Below are positions 25,403 to 34,224 of a stretch of 37,582 nucleotides of DNA, in pieces; the first letter of the stretch is position 1, and every line of letters begins with the position of its first letter. The notes beneath the pieces were generated by a model. It was not told the origin of the DNA and ran no database searches. It worked only from the letters and a program-made list of their open reading frames with translations. A program made the position numbers and the translations under genes. Source of the stretch: Thermoguttaceae bacterium (GTDB lineage: Bacteria > Planctomycetota > Planctomycetia > Pirellulales > Thermoguttaceae); assembly GCA_017939795.1 (NCBI GenBank), contig JAGBAA010000111.1:1-37582 (forward strand). The letters are read 5' to 3'.

Positions 25403-26893
25403 TTAAATTTCTGATTCATTGGATCCCTGAAAAACTTCGTTTTCCCGCGCCATTTTACGTCCGCGGGCAACACAGAGGACGGCGAAGGTCAGAGTCAGCG
25501 CTCCGGCGATCCCGTAGGCGGTGTTCAGCGGGAGATCCAGTCCCTGCGGCAGTTTGTATCCGCCCGGCGCGAACAGGATGAATGAAAGGATCACGAACGT
25601 CATGAACATCCCCGGTGCGAGCGTCACGAGCCAGCACTTTCGCTGGGACGCGAGCCATACCGTGCATCCCATCAGCGTGGAGGCCGCCAGAACCTGATTT
25701 CCCCACGCGAAGTAATTCCACAGGAGCTTGAAGCTGTCCGCATCGCGGTTCGACCAGAAGAGCAGACCCGCGAGGATCGCGATCAGCGGCAGGCAGAGCA
25801 GGATGCGGTTCATGAGCGTCTTCTGCGGGAACTGGAGCACTTCCGCGAGGCTCATCCGCAGGCTTCGCAGTGCCGTGTCGCCGGAGGTGATCGCGAGGAT
25901 CACGACGGCCAGGACCGTGACCATCGCGCCGTATGAGCCGATAAAGTGGTTCACGATGACGCCGAGGACCGCGTTGGGGTCTTTGGCGAGCTGTTCCGGC
26001 ATCAGGTGGTAGATCGCCATTCCGCCGGCGGCCCAGATCATGCCGATGATCCCCTCAAGGACCATCATGCCGTAGTACGTGGCGCGTCCTTCGCGTTCCG
26101 AGACCATCGTACGGGCCACGATCGGCGACTGCGTGGCGTGGAAGCCGGACAGGATACCGCAGGCGATCGTGACGAAGAGACACGGAATGACCGGTCCCTG
26201 GAGTTTCGCCGTTTCGCGCATCGGCTCCGTCATGGAAAGGAAATCGGGGGAACCGGGCTGGAAATACTCCCAGACGAGCGAGCCGCCAAGCAATGCCGTC
26301 CCGAGGAGAAGCAGCGCGCCGAAGAACGGATAGATCCGCCCAATGATCTTATCCACAGGAAAGAGCGTCGCCAGAATATAGTAGACGAAAATCCCCCCGA
26401 CCACGGGCCAGAAGTACTCTTTTGCGCCGCCTTCCGGAATATTAATGAGCAGATTCGCTGGAACATTAATAAAAACGGCCACCACGAGCAGAAGAATGAC
26501 GCAGAGGAAGACCGTCATGAAACGGTAGTACCAGTTTCCGAGCGTCATGCGCATCTGCGCGGGAAGGTTGCATCCGGCATTCCGCACGGAGAACATCCCG
26601 CTGACGAAATCGTGGACCGCCCCGCCGAAAATGTTTCCGATCGGAATGAGCAGAAAGACGATCGGTCCGAACTTGATCCCGAGGATCACGCCGATGACCG
26701 GTCCGACGCCCGCGATGTTCAGAAGCTGAATGAGCATATTCTTCCACTTCGGAAGAACCACATAATCTACCCCGTCACTGTGCGTCAGAGCCGGCGTCCC
26801 CCGGTCATCCGGCCCCACTACTTTTTCCACGAACCGGCCGTACGTGAAGTAACCGACGACCAGAAGTACGATTCCCGTTAAAAAAAGCGTCAT
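25403..26893 (-). CDS. cstA: Carbon-starvation protein A (CstA) family transporter, short form
   Basis: A 496-residue integral membrane protein with about 12-14 hydrophobic segments. Family hallmarks are [27 protein letters not shown], [26 protein letters not shown], and [14 protein letters not shown]. Characterised CstA-family proteins import peptides or pyruvate; which of these applies here cannot be told. It lacks the long C-terminal extension of E. coli CstA (about 700 residues). AGGAG lies about 11 nt before the ATG. It starts 20 nt after the DUF3791-like gene and precedes trxB by 14 nt, so all four may be one transcript. Confidence 0.93.
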   Translation of the reverse strand: MTLFLTGIVLLVVGYFTYGRFVEKVVGPDDRGTPALTHSDGVDYVVLPKWKNMLIQLLNIAGVGPVIGVILGIKFGPIVFLLIPIGNIFGGAVHDFVSGMFSVRNAGCNLPAQMRMTLGNWYYRFMTVFLCVILLLVVAVFINVPANLLINIPEGGAKEYFWPVVGGIFVYYILATLFPVDKIIGRIYPFFGALLLLGTALLGGSLVWEYFQPGSPDFLSMTEPMRETAKLQGPVIPCLFVTIACGILSGFHATQSPIVARTMVSEREGRATYYGMMVLEGIIGMIWAAGGMAIYHLMPEQLAKDPNAVLGVIVNHFIGSYGAMVTVLAVVILAITSGDTALRSLRMSLAEVLQFPQKTLMNRILLCLPLIAILAGLLFWSNRDADSFKLLWNYFAWGNQVLAASTLMGCTVWLASQRKCWLVTLAPGMFMTFVILSFILFAPGGYKLPQGLDLPLNTAYGIAGALTLTFAVLCVARGRKMARENEVFQGSNESEI

Positions 26894-26912
26894 TTCTCAA
26901 AAACTCCTGAAA

Positions 26913-27347
26913 TTAAAGGATCCTCTGTTCTCTCCAGCACTCCCGGAGGTAATCCCTCGGCTGGAAGTAAAGATCCGAGTTGAAATTCTGTATATCATCG
27001 CTCAGCCAGGAAGCGTAAACCTCCATGAGCGTCTCGATTTTGTCCTTTTCGCCGCACACGTCCTGGATCAGACGCGCGTAGACCTCGCCAATGTCCCAGT
27101 AAGTCGGAATCAGGAATCGGCAGCGCGAAATATTATCGTATTCGCCCGGCAGGATCTGCGCCTCTTCAATGAGTTCATCCGCGATTTTCGCGATCGGCTC
27201 GCAATGCAGCACATCGGCATATCGGTAGACCCTGCGCAAGCACTCCGCACCCAGTTCCTGCACGACCTCACTGCATTTTCGCTTCTGCGTCCGCGAGATC
27301 AGCTCGATCAGGCTGCACACAAAAAAGAGATCATGGTCTTTCGCCAT
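26913..27347 (-). CDS. DUF3791-like partner protein with extra C-terminal domain
   Basis: 144 residues. The N-terminal 65 (FFVCSLIELISRTQKRKCSE, then ECLRRVYRYADVLHCEP) fit the DUF3791 pattern of a short helical protein ending in a VLH motif. That family is usually encoded next to DUF3990. The C-terminal 75 residues (YWDIGEVYARLIQDVCGEKD, ASWLSDDIQNFN) form a second helical module that is not part of DUF3791 itself, suggesting that two small partner proteins have fused. The start overlaps the upstream gene by 17 nt and has an AGAGGTG site 6 nt before the ATG, so translation is probably coupled. An antitoxin or regulator role is inferred from context. Confidence 0.8.
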   Translation of the reverse strand: MAKDHDLFFVCSLIELISRTQKRKCSEVVQELGAECLRRVYRYADVLHCEPIAKIADELIEEAQILPGEYDNISRCRFLIPTYWDIGEVYARLIQDVCGEKDKIETLMEVYASWLSDDIQNFNSDLYFQPRDYLRECWREQRIL

Positions 27348-27813
27348 CTTTCACCTCTTCATATCCTGCAAAAGAGAGCGACGCCAGTGCCCGGGCCGAA
27401 TGAAAACTGATCTGATGCGTCGGATACCGAAATTTGGCCAGTGCCCAGAACGCTTCACGGGAAATTTCACCCTCTATAAAGTTCTGCACATAATTAAATA
27501 TGGTATCATCCGCGACAGGCCCCTCCACAATATCAAAATCATGTGCCTGTCCCAATCGGCACGCAACGATAAAATCGAGCCATTCGTCGGTCATCTCGTC
27601 AAAACGCAGGATCCGCAGCATCTCATTCGGCATAAACCGAAACTGATTCAGGATCCCCCGACCGCTGCGTCTTACAGCCCAGCGTATCGCCTGCGGACGC
27701 AGTTTCGTGCAGTAAAATCCAAAATAAAAATCTTTGTGGAACCGCGAGGTTCGGATCTCCGGAAATTCAGCGACTTCCAGACTCCCGTGAAATAAAATTT
27801 CGTTTTGCGTCAT
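27331..27813 (-). CDS. DUF3990 protein, putative ADP-ribosyltransferase-like toxin
   Basis: 160 residues. The order of motifs fits DUF3990, a family placed in the ADP-ribosyltransferase superfamily: LFHGS at the N-terminus, FYFGFYCTKLRPQAIRWA, then EWLDFIVACR, HDFDIVEGPVADDTIF and NQISFHSARAL. DUF3990/DUF3791 pairs are treated as putative toxin-antitoxin loci. ATG at 27813 is preferred because GGGGGA lies 4 nt upstream and the family begins at about this point. In-frame ATGs at 27825 and 27855 are alternatives. It is the first gene of the minus-strand cluster that continues to cstA and trxB. Confidence 0.82.
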   Translation of the reverse strand: MTQNEILFHGSLEVAEFPEIRTSRFHKDFYFGFYCTKLRPQAIRWAVRRSGRGILNQFRFMPNEMLRILRFDEMTDEWLDFIVACRLGQAHDFDIVEGPVADDTIFNYVQNFIEGEISREAFWALAKFRYPTHQISFHSARALASLSFAGYEEVKDGERP

Positions 27814-28033
27814 CCGATCCCCCATGAAAACGCTGATTTTCCCATAAAATACCATTTAAATATACTCCAAAGCCCTGAAAAGTCAAGAACCTGAAAAAAT
27901 TTTCCCGAAAAAATCAGGCATTTTTATTTACATACACCTCCCATTTTCCCCAAATTCAGCTCCAAATCAACCAGAATAACCGAAAAAACAAGAAAATCCG
28001 AAAAAATCGTCAAAGTTTACCAAATCGATTCAA

Positions 28034-28061
28034 TTGTTGGACATAATCTTACCGATATAAA
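28034..28061 (+). promoter_or_regulatory. Candidate promoter of the BBP7-like gene
   Basis: TTGTTG (28034-28039) and TATAAA (28056-28061) are separated by 16 bp, leaving a leader of about 130 nt. The leader contains a small stem-loop, CTTTCC (28120-28125) with GGAAAG (28132-28137). The rest of the gap 27814-28198 is AT-rich and shows no gene. Confidence 0.42.
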
Positions 28062-28198
28062 GTACATAACCAGAAAATATTGGGAACTTTCGGGAACCAT
28101 GTTCTGTCTTTCAAGTGCCCTTTCCGGTGGAGGAAAGTCGAACGGAAAGAAACAGAAAATGAACTTCCCGAAGCAATTGTAATCCGAGGTGGAAAACA

Positions 28199-29803
28199 AT
28201 GCTTAACAAAATGACATTGACGACTGTCCTTGCAGCAGTGATACTCATGGGACTGAGCTTCTGCTGCTGCAATACTGCAACGGCTCAGGTCAGCGACGCG
28301 CAGATCTGGGATGTCCAGACTCCGAACTCCTACGCGGGCGGAGCAAGAGGAAACGAAGGTTTCTTCTTCGGCGCGGAAGGCCTTTACTGGGCGCTTCCTT
28401 CTCCGAAGAGCGCACTGGTCGGTAACGAAAGTGCCGAAGGCGAGAACGCCTACAGCATCGGCTGGACCGTGATCAACTCCTCAACGAAATTCTTCGTGAT
28501 CAACGACAAAGGCGACGATGAAGATGATGACGATGACGATGACGATGATTCCGATTCCGAAGACAGCAACAACAACTCCGGCGACGGGATCCAGGGTACG
28601 ATCATCAAGGCGAGCAGCAGCGGAAGCAGCAGCGGAAGCGGCATCAAAGAAGCCCTTCAGGACGGATTCACGGAAGTTTCCGTCGGTGAGTTCATCGACT
28701 ACGCCGCGGACAGATACGGACCGATCGGTCAGCTGCGTCAGGCAGTCCAGCACAACGACTGGAACACGAACATGCTTGACACGAAATTCCATGTGGGTCA
28801 GCGCTACACCTTCGGTTTCATGAACGGACATCACGGATGGGACTGCTCGATCTTCACGATCGACGGTCAGACCGAAAAAACCGGACGCAGTGTGGAAGTC
28901 GGTTTCGAAGACACGAATAACGGTGCCGACGGCAAAGGCAACAACTACCTGGGCGGTATCATCTACCGTGAACAGAAGAAAGACCACTGGGTAGACTGTA
29001 CTCAGGACGACAACGGCAACCTCCTCGTAGACCGAATGCTGGTCCAGTTCGATACCGCGAGAATGTGGAGCGACATCAGCACCTGGGGCATCGAGCTGAA
29101 CTACCTGCACCGCAGCCATGCGACCCGCGCCGGAATCTTCGAACTCGGCCTTGGTATGCGCTACATGAAATGGGATGAAGAGTTCGGATTCTGGGGTGGA
29201 AGCCCCCGCGGAGGAAACGGCGAGTTCTACGCTCCCAACTTCCTCGACGACACGAGCATCGAAACGACCGCCGACAACAACATGTTCGGTCCGCAGCTCG
29301 GACTGCGCTGGAACCGCCAGAAAGGCCGTTTCGGAATGGAACTCCTCGGTAAATTCACCGCGGCGTACAACGCCCAGAAGATCTCCAACTACTCCATCAT
29401 CGGCAGCAACGCCTACGCCAACGGCATCTACGGATCCGACAGCGTCTACGGTCTGGGCATCGATAACGGCGAGGAAGGTGAAGAAGAAAGCGGCGACGGC
29501 AAGTGGGTCGTGTACGACAGCAACATCGGTGCCGGCGGTGAATCCGGATACCACAAGATGACCGACGACCTCTTCACCCCGATCGTGGAAGTTGGAGTCA
29601 AATTCAACATCGACCTGACGACCAGAGTCCAGCTCTCCCTCGGATGGTCCGGGATCTACGCAGGCAACATTGCCCGCCCGGCTGGAATGGTTGACTACAC
29701 GCTCGACATGGCAGGCAACGGAGTCATGGGGCTGGTCGACGGCAACAACAAAAACGATGTGTTCATGCACGGGTTCGTCTTCGGCCTGACGCTGAACCGG
29801 TAA
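28199..29803 (+). CDS. BBP7-like outer-membrane beta-barrel protein with Asp tract
   Basis: A 534-residue exported protein. The signal peptide (MLNKMTLTTVLAAVILMGLS..., ends near TATAQ) contains an FCCCN cysteine cluster. The mature protein has the alternating aromatic/polar strands and the FFFGAEGLYWALPSPKSALV opening of the planctomycete BBP7 barrel family. Later strands include WGIELNYLHR, GLGMRYMKWDEEFGF, FGPQLGLRWNRQKGRFGMEL, and a C-terminal FMHGFVFGLTLNR strand. Residues about 105-120 form an acidic tract with a run of nine Asp, followed by an Asn/Gly/Ser-rich linker, likely a surface loop. ATG at 28199 has a strong site, GAGGTGG, 6 nt upstream. A very strong terminator follows. A porin or adhesin role is inferred. 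Confidence 0.87.
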   Translation: MLNKMTLTTVLAAVILMGLSFCCCNTATAQVSDAQIWDVQTPNSYAGGARGNEGFFFGAEGLYWALPSPKSALVGNESAEGENAYSIGWTVINSSTKFFVINDKGDDEDDDDDDDDDSDSEDSNNNSGDGIQGTIIKASSSGSSSGSGIKEALQDGFTEVSVGEFIDYAADRYGPIGQLRQAVQHNDWNTNMLDTKFHVGQRYTFGFMNGHHGWDCSIFTIDGQTEKTGRSVEVGFEDTNNGADGKGNNYLGGIIYREQKKDHWVDCTQDDNGNLLVDRMLVQFDTARMWSDISTWGIELNYLHRSHATRAGIFELGLGMRYMKWDEEFGFWGGSPRGGNGEFYAPNFLDDTSIETTADNNMFGPQLGLRWNRQKGRFGMELLGKFTAAYNAQKISNYSIIGSNAYANGIYGSDSVYGLGIDNGEEGEEESGDGKWVVYDSNIGAGGESGYHKMTDDLFTPIVEVGVKFNIDLTTRVQLSLGWSGIYAGNIARPAGMVDYTLDMAGNGVMGLVDGNNKNDVFMHGFVFGLTLNR

Positions 29804-29841
29804 GGTACTCAATGTGAGGGGTGTCCCAATCCCCCTGGTTT

Positions 29842-29869
29842 CCCGGGCTGATCCCCAGCCCGGGTTTTT
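29842..29869 (+). terminator. Intrinsic terminator of the BBP7-like gene
   Basis: CCCGGGCTG (29842-29850) pairs perfectly with CAGCCCGGG (29856-29864) around a 5-nt loop, followed by five Ts. Confidence 0.93.
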
Positions 29870-30268
29870 CCACACCACACACGCGCAAAGCAGGACTGCT
29901 CTCACGTTGAGCCCTTCCCGAAGTCAAGGATCCCGGACAAAACATTCCTGAACCAGACAGCTCCTGAACCAGCTTCTGAATCAGACAGCTTCGAGCTCTT
30001 CCAAATGTTTTCGAAAGCCGTTCCAGAACCCGCCTAACCTTCTCTGACACCATTTCGGTTTAGATTCTGCCTGTCAGAAAAATCAGGGATACTCAGGGTT
30101 CTTTTCCATCGCAGAATGGAGGCTCCCAAACGCACTCAGGCAAAAGTCCGAAAAGAAAAATGCCGAAGACCTAAAGACTCAAAGAACTGGACAGGACACC
30201 TAAATCCCCAAACCCCAACCATCGGCGAATGGGAACGCCCAAAAAAGAAAGGATCAAAGGCCTGACGA
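29870..30268. other. Intergenic region without a recognised gene
   Basis: Nothing with coding character is visible on either strand. There is a short internal repetition at about 29948-29996 (GAACCAGACAGCT, then GAACCAGCTTCTGAATCAGACAGCTT). An A-rich leader with AAAGGA precedes the next gene. Confidence 0.5.
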
Positions 30269-31039
30269 ATGAAAATGAAAAGCTGGGACGTCTGTCCCGA
30301 ATGCGGTGCAAGACGGATCGCCTACTGCCGCTTCTGCAATACGATCGGCGATCGGTTTCCACTGGCGGATCTTGACCTGATCGTTCCCCAGGAAGGTGAT
30401 GAAATGTACGACGACGGAGCATTGACTCCGGACGCCGTTAAGTCATTTCTTGCCGGAAATCTCGGCTCAGCGATGGCCGGAAGCATCGGTTCAGCTCTCG
30501 CAGGCGCGACGTTCGCCAATACCGCGGACACGATCTCCGTCGGAAATCCGCATTACGCCCCGGATGGCCATTCCTGCCAGTGCGGGCACGGTCACGAACA
30601 CGAACACGGAAATGCGCACGGTCACTCCTGCCGGTGCGGGCATCCGCAGACGCAGGAACCGCAGGAAAAAGGACGTCCTGACTATCGTCTCATGGCCTCC
30701 AATCTCTCCCAGCCGCTCGATTCCGACCCGGAACTGGATCCCTACTCCGACGAGTACCCGCTGGCCGTCATGTGCCCCTGCTGCGACGAACTCCTTTACC
30801 CGCAGTTTCTGAAAGAATGCAGGACCTGCGGTCATGTGTTTGAAGACGGGATCACGCTGGAAAATCCTTCTGCCGCTCACTTCCACGATCCCTCAAAAGA
30901 CCCGAAAGTCGAGATCATCGAAGACGAAGATGACGATGACGACGACTACGAACCTGAAGACGGACACCCCGGCAAACCTGGTTCCGGATGCTGCCTGATG
31001 CTCATCGCGGCGGGTCTCGGAATTTTGTGGCTCGTATAG
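30269..31039 (+). CDS. Double zinc-ribbon, His-rich protein with C-terminal membrane anchor
   Basis: 256 residues. Two zinc-ribbon-like pairs are present: CPECG with CRFC near residues 9-23, and CPCC with CRTCGH near 168-190. Between them lies a small Ala/Gly-rich helix region, then a His/Cys block (HSCQCGHGHEHEHG, HGHSCRCGH), a potential metal-binding tract. An acidic run (EDEDDDDDDYEPED) precedes a short C-terminal hydrophobic segment (CCLMLIAAGLGILWLV). There is no signal peptide, so the body is probably cytoplasmic with a tail anchor. The family is not recognised. The GH57 gene starts 85 nt downstream. Start could be 30269 or the ATG six bases later. Confidence 0.78.
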   Translation: MKMKSWDVCPECGARRIAYCRFCNTIGDRFPLADLDLIVPQEGDEMYDDGALTPDAVKSFLAGNLGSAMAGSIGSALAGATFANTADTISVGNPHYAPDGHSCQCGHGHEHEHGNAHGHSCRCGHPQTQEPQEKGRPDYRLMASNLSQPLDSDPELDPYSDEYPLAVMCPCCDELLYPQFLKECRTCGHVFEDGITLENPSAAHFHDPSKDPKVEIIEDEDDDDDDYEPEDGHPGKPGSGCCLMLIAAGLGILWLV

Positions 31040-31052
31040 AATTCCAATGCTT

Positions 31053-31078
31053 TTCCCGCTTCCTCCAAGGTGCGGGAA
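31053..31078 (+). other. Hairpin between the zinc-ribbon and GH57 genes
   Basis: TTCCCGC (31053-31059) pairs with GCGGGAA (31072-31078) around a 12-nt loop. There is no T tract immediately after it, so it may be a weak terminator or a leader structure of the GH57 gene. Confidence 0.4.
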
Positions 31079-31124
31079 GTCCGATTTCCTTTTCAGCTTT
31101 TCAGAAGAAACGAGAGAGAAAAAA

Positions 31125-33464
31125 ATGTCCCGAAAACCGCTTTGTCTTGCGCTGGCGTTCCACAATCACCAGCCTGTGGGAAATTTTGACGGCACGATGG
31201 AAGAATGCTATCAGAAAAGCTACCTTCCGTTTCTGGATCTGATCTCGCGCCCCGAATATTCCTCTCTCCGGCTCTCTCTCCACAATTCCGGCTGCCTCGA
31301 AGAATGGCTCGAAAACCGCCACCCGGAATACCTTGACCGACTCGGCGAACTCGCACGGTCCGGACGCATCGAGATCCTCGGCGGACCATTTCAGGAACCG
31401 ATCCTCGCCATGCTTCCCTCCCGGGACCGCATCGGCCAGATACTCATGCACTCCCGCTGGATCGAGAACCGGCTCGGAGTCAAAGTCCGCGGAATGTGGA
31501 TGCCCGAACGTGTCTGGGAACAGTCCTGCGTCCGTGACCTCGTGCAGGCAGGGATGGAATTCACGATCCTGGACGACTACCATTTCAAAAAAGCAGGCCT
31601 TTCGGAAAAAAAACTCTACGGATACTATCTCACGGAGGACGATGGGAACCTGATGGCCGTCTACCCAGACAGCGAAAAACTTCGGTACTGGATCCCGTTT
31701 GATTCCATTGACCGAAGTCTCCACTACCTGCGCGAGATCCACGAGACGCACGAAAATGCGCTTCTTTTCTGCGCGGACGACGGCGAGAAATTCGGTGCCT
31801 GGCCCAACACTTTCGGGCACGTCTACGGCGAAGGTCAATGGCTGGCCCGATTTTTTGACGCACTGCTGGAAAATTCCTCCTGGCTGCGGACCGTCACGAT
31901 GTCCGAGGCGCGCGACGAAATGAAACCTCTGGGGAAATGCTATCTTCCCGACTGCTCCTACCGCGAAATGACCGAGTGGGCACTCGACACCGAAACGCGC
32001 AAGGAGTACGAGACGCTCATGAGTTTCCTGCCGCCGGAAGCCTCCGAAGCCCCCGAAAATGCACAGGAAAGTACCGAAAACTGCCCGGCCTGTTCCGTCG
32101 GAGACTCGGTGAGTACGGCGAAAGCCTCAAAAGCAGAAAAGGAACTTCAGAGCTTCCGAAACGCGATCTGCCGGCTTCGTGCGTTCGTTTCGGGCGGGAA
32201 TTGGCGCAATTTCAAGATCCGCTACCCGGAAACGAACGAAATGTACTGCCGCATGATGGCCGTCAGCCGCCGTTTGTGCCGGCTCCAGAACCAGATGCTG
32301 ACGCAAACGGACCCGGCGTCCCCCGAATACTTCCGCACGATCCAGCTTCTGGAAGACGCCCGCGCAGAACTTTACCGCGGACAGTGCAACTGCCCGTACT
32401 GGCACGGCGCGTTCGGAGGGATCTACCTGCCGCATCTGCGAAACGGCATCTACCGCAGCCTGATCGCAGCTGACGCCTTACTCGACAGGATCGCTCCCAA
32501 CGATGAAACAGAAGGCGATTTCGATCTTGACGGCGAAACGGAATTCCGTCTCGAAACGCCAAAACTCACCGCTTGGGTCTCGCCGGTGCAGGGCGGAATG
32601 CTCTACGAGCTGGATGTCCGAAAAACGGGCCTGAATCTCCTCGCAGGCATGACGCGGCGTCCGGAACCGTACCATGAAGCGATCGTCCGCACGATCGAAG
32701 CGCAAAAACGTGCGGAACTCCGCGAAACTCCGAATGAGATCTCCGGGCAGGACTCCGAAAAAGACCCCGAAGAGGACCTCGGAAACATCCGCGATCAGGC
32801 CGTCTTTAAGCAGGAAGGACTCGAGAAACGGCTCCAGTACGACCAGACGCCGCGAAAAGCGTTTCTTGATTTTTTCTATCCGCAAAACGTCACGGCAGAG
32901 TCCCTCATGAATGGAGAGACTGTCCCGGAACGCACGTTCGCGCAGCTCCCGTACCGGGCGTATCTCGAAAACGAAAAACTGACGCTCGCCGCCTTTGCGC
33001 AGGTCCGTTCCTTCGAGGGAAACCTCCACAATATTTCGATCAGGAAGACCCTTCAGCTCACCGGCGATACGCTCGAGTTCACCTGGCATCTCGGAAATCT
33101 TCCGCGATGGGAAACCCTCCTCTTCGGTTCGGAATTCAACTTCGCAGGCCTTCCTGGACACTGCGAGGACCGATACTTCTACGATTCCTGCGGCATGCAT
33201 CTCGGCGACCTGAGCACCTGTCTGAACACCAAAACGGCCCCATTCCTCGGATTGGCTGACGATTGGCAGAAACTCCGCGTCGAACTGAACGTCTCGCGGA
33301 TCACCGATTTCTGGACCTACCCCGTCGAGACCGTCAGCAATTCCGAAGGCGGTTTTGAGCTCGTGCACCAGGCAGTCTGCGTCATTCCTCACTGGTTCAT
33401 CCGCTCCGAAAACGACAGTGAATGGGAATGCCGAATGTCCTTGCGGATCACGGAAAGAAAGTAA
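31125..33464 (+). CDS. Glycoside hydrolase family 57, 4-alpha-glucanotransferase/alpha-amylase type
   Basis: 779 residues with no signal peptide, so a cytoplasmic alpha-glucan enzyme. The GH57 conserved regions are in order: AFHNHQP (about 11-17), LGGPFQEPIL (about 85-94), GMWMPERVWE (E128, predicted nucleophile) and FCADDGEKFGAWP (D218 or D219, predicted acid/base). DILDDYHF-type sequence (TILDDYHF) and the CPYWHGAFGGIYLPHLR motif match the 4-alpha-glucanotransferase/amylase subgroup. The C-terminal beta-rich half matches the central and C-terminal domains of that subgroup. A charged insertion of about 40 residues (around PEASEAPENAQES) is unusual. ATG at 31125 is chosen because GAGAGAG lies 6 nt upstream and the HNHQP motif then falls at the normal position. 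The likely role is glycogen or maltodextrin remodelling. Confidence 0.93.
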   Translation: MSRKPLCLALAFHNHQPVGNFDGTMEECYQKSYLPFLDLISRPEYSSLRLSLHNSGCLEEWLENRHPEYLDRLGELARSGRIEILGGPFQEPILAMLPSRDRIGQILMHSRWIENRLGVKVRGMWMPERVWEQSCVRDLVQAGMEFTILDDYHFKKAGLSEKKLYGYYLTEDDGNLMAVYPDSEKLRYWIPFDSIDRSLHYLREIHETHENALLFCADDGEKFGAWPNTFGHVYGEGQWLARFFDALLENSSWLRTVTMSEARDEMKPLGKCYLPDCSYREMTEWALDTETRKEYETLMSFLPPEASEAPENAQESTENCPACSVGDSVSTAKASKAEKELQSFRNAICRLRAFVSGGNWRNFKIRYPETNEMYCRMMAVSRRLCRLQNQMLTQTDPASPEYFRTIQLLEDARAELYRGQCNCPYWHGAFGGIYLPHLRNGIYRSLIAADALLDRIAPNDETEGDFDLDGETEFRLETPKLTAWVSPVQGGMLYELDVRKTGLNLLAGMTRRPEPYHEAIVRTIEAQKRAELRETPNEISGQDSEKDPEEDLGNIRDQAVFKQEGLEKRLQYDQTPRKAFLDFFYPQNVTAESLMNGETVPERTFAQLPYRAYLENEKLTLAAFAQVRSFEGNLHNISIRKTLQLTGDTLEFTWHLGNLPRWETLLFGSEFNFAGLPGHCEDRYFYDSCGMHLGDLSTCLNTKTAPFLGLADDWQKLRVELNVSRITDFWTYPVETVSNSEGGFELVHQAVCVIPHWFIRSENDSEWECRMSLRITERK

Positions 33465-33672
33465 AAAGAGGCTCTTCCGGCAAATGCATACCGAGCCAGA
33501 TCCGCTATTTTACCACGGACACCACAGAAGAGCCGCAGAAACCCACTGAAAAGAAAAAAACTGGACGGAGCCTGACACGAAATTCACGGAATACGCCAAA
33601 AATCACGAAACCAAATTTGAAAAATTTTAAAATCACTTCGTGAATTTGGTCTCTTTTTGTGTTTTTCACGTC
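33461..33672 (+). repeat. Dispersed intergenic repeat, family II, longest copy
   Basis: 33461-33552 matches 13744-13835, and 33508-33600 matches the minus strand of 322-457. 33598-33668 matches 3984-4046. The last part is an imperfect palindrome, with ACCAAATT (about 33610-33617) facing AATTTGGT (about 33645-33652) and flanking AAAAATCAC / GTGTTTTT arms. The repeat begins right at the GH57 stop codon. No gene lies between 33465 and 33744. Confidence 0.7.
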
Positions 33673-33744
33673 GATCAAGCAAAAAAAACGTACACAGAGT
33701 TTCCACTCCGCGTACGATCAATGAATCGAAAATTTTTCAGTACG

Positions 33745-34056
33745 TCAGTCGTCCAAGAGAGATCCAAACATCTTCTGGAGCGCCACTTCCATTTTTTCAG
33801 GCGTTTCGTAGGTTCCGGCCGCGATCTCGGCACGAATGCGATTCACGAGGTCCGTACGGATCCCGTCGACCTTCATCCCTGAAAAAGTCACGTCGCTCGA
33901 AGCCGCAGTCTGCGCCGTCGAAATGTCAACAACATCCTGTTTCGGCTGAACATCCTGCTTCTGGGAAATCTGCGCGTTTCCATCGTTGGTCTTCGCCTGC
34001 TGAACCGAATTCACGCGACTGATCCCCGAAACATTCGACAGTTTATTTATTTCCAT
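33745..34056 (-). CDS. flgM: FlgM-family anti-sigma-28 factor
   Basis: 103 residues. The N-terminus MEINKLSNVSGISRV and the mid motif QDVVDIST are those of planctomycete FlgM. The C-terminal helix pair VNRIRAEIAAGTYETPEKME is the sigma-28-binding signature (R-IK/RAEIAxGTYE). FlgM holds the flagellar sigma factor inactive until it is exported through the flagellar hook. No other flagellar gene lies in the window, so it is encoded alone. The ATG at 34056 is chosen by the family N-terminus; the open frame continues 22 codons upstream. The ribosome site is weak (GGGAA). A promoter is readable at 34196-34224. Confidence 0.88.
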   Translation of the reverse strand: MEINKLSNVSGISRVNSVQQAKTNDGNAQISQKQDVQPKQDVVDISTAQTAASSDVTFSGMKVDGIRTDLVNRIRAEIAAGTYETPEKMEVALQKMFGSLLDD

Positions 34057-34195
34057 TTTATTTCCCGTAAGTTTGTCCCCGATCTCCATCCACTGCGTCT
34101 TGTGCGTCCGATCCAGGCACAAAACATGAGGCAGTTTCCGGAAAAATCGGTCTATTTTTTCAGTCCGGTCTGTCCAAACTAACTCTTCAAACCGT

Positions 34196-34224
34196 ACTAT
34201 ACCAAAAATCCAACTCCGTGTAAA
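34196..34224 (-). promoter_or_regulatory. Candidate sigma-70-like promoter of flgM
   Basis: On the minus strand TTTACA (34219-34224) and TATAGT (34196-34201) are separated by exactly 17 bp, about 140 nt upstream of the flgM ATG. This is housekeeping-like and not the sigma-28 type. Confidence 0.5.
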
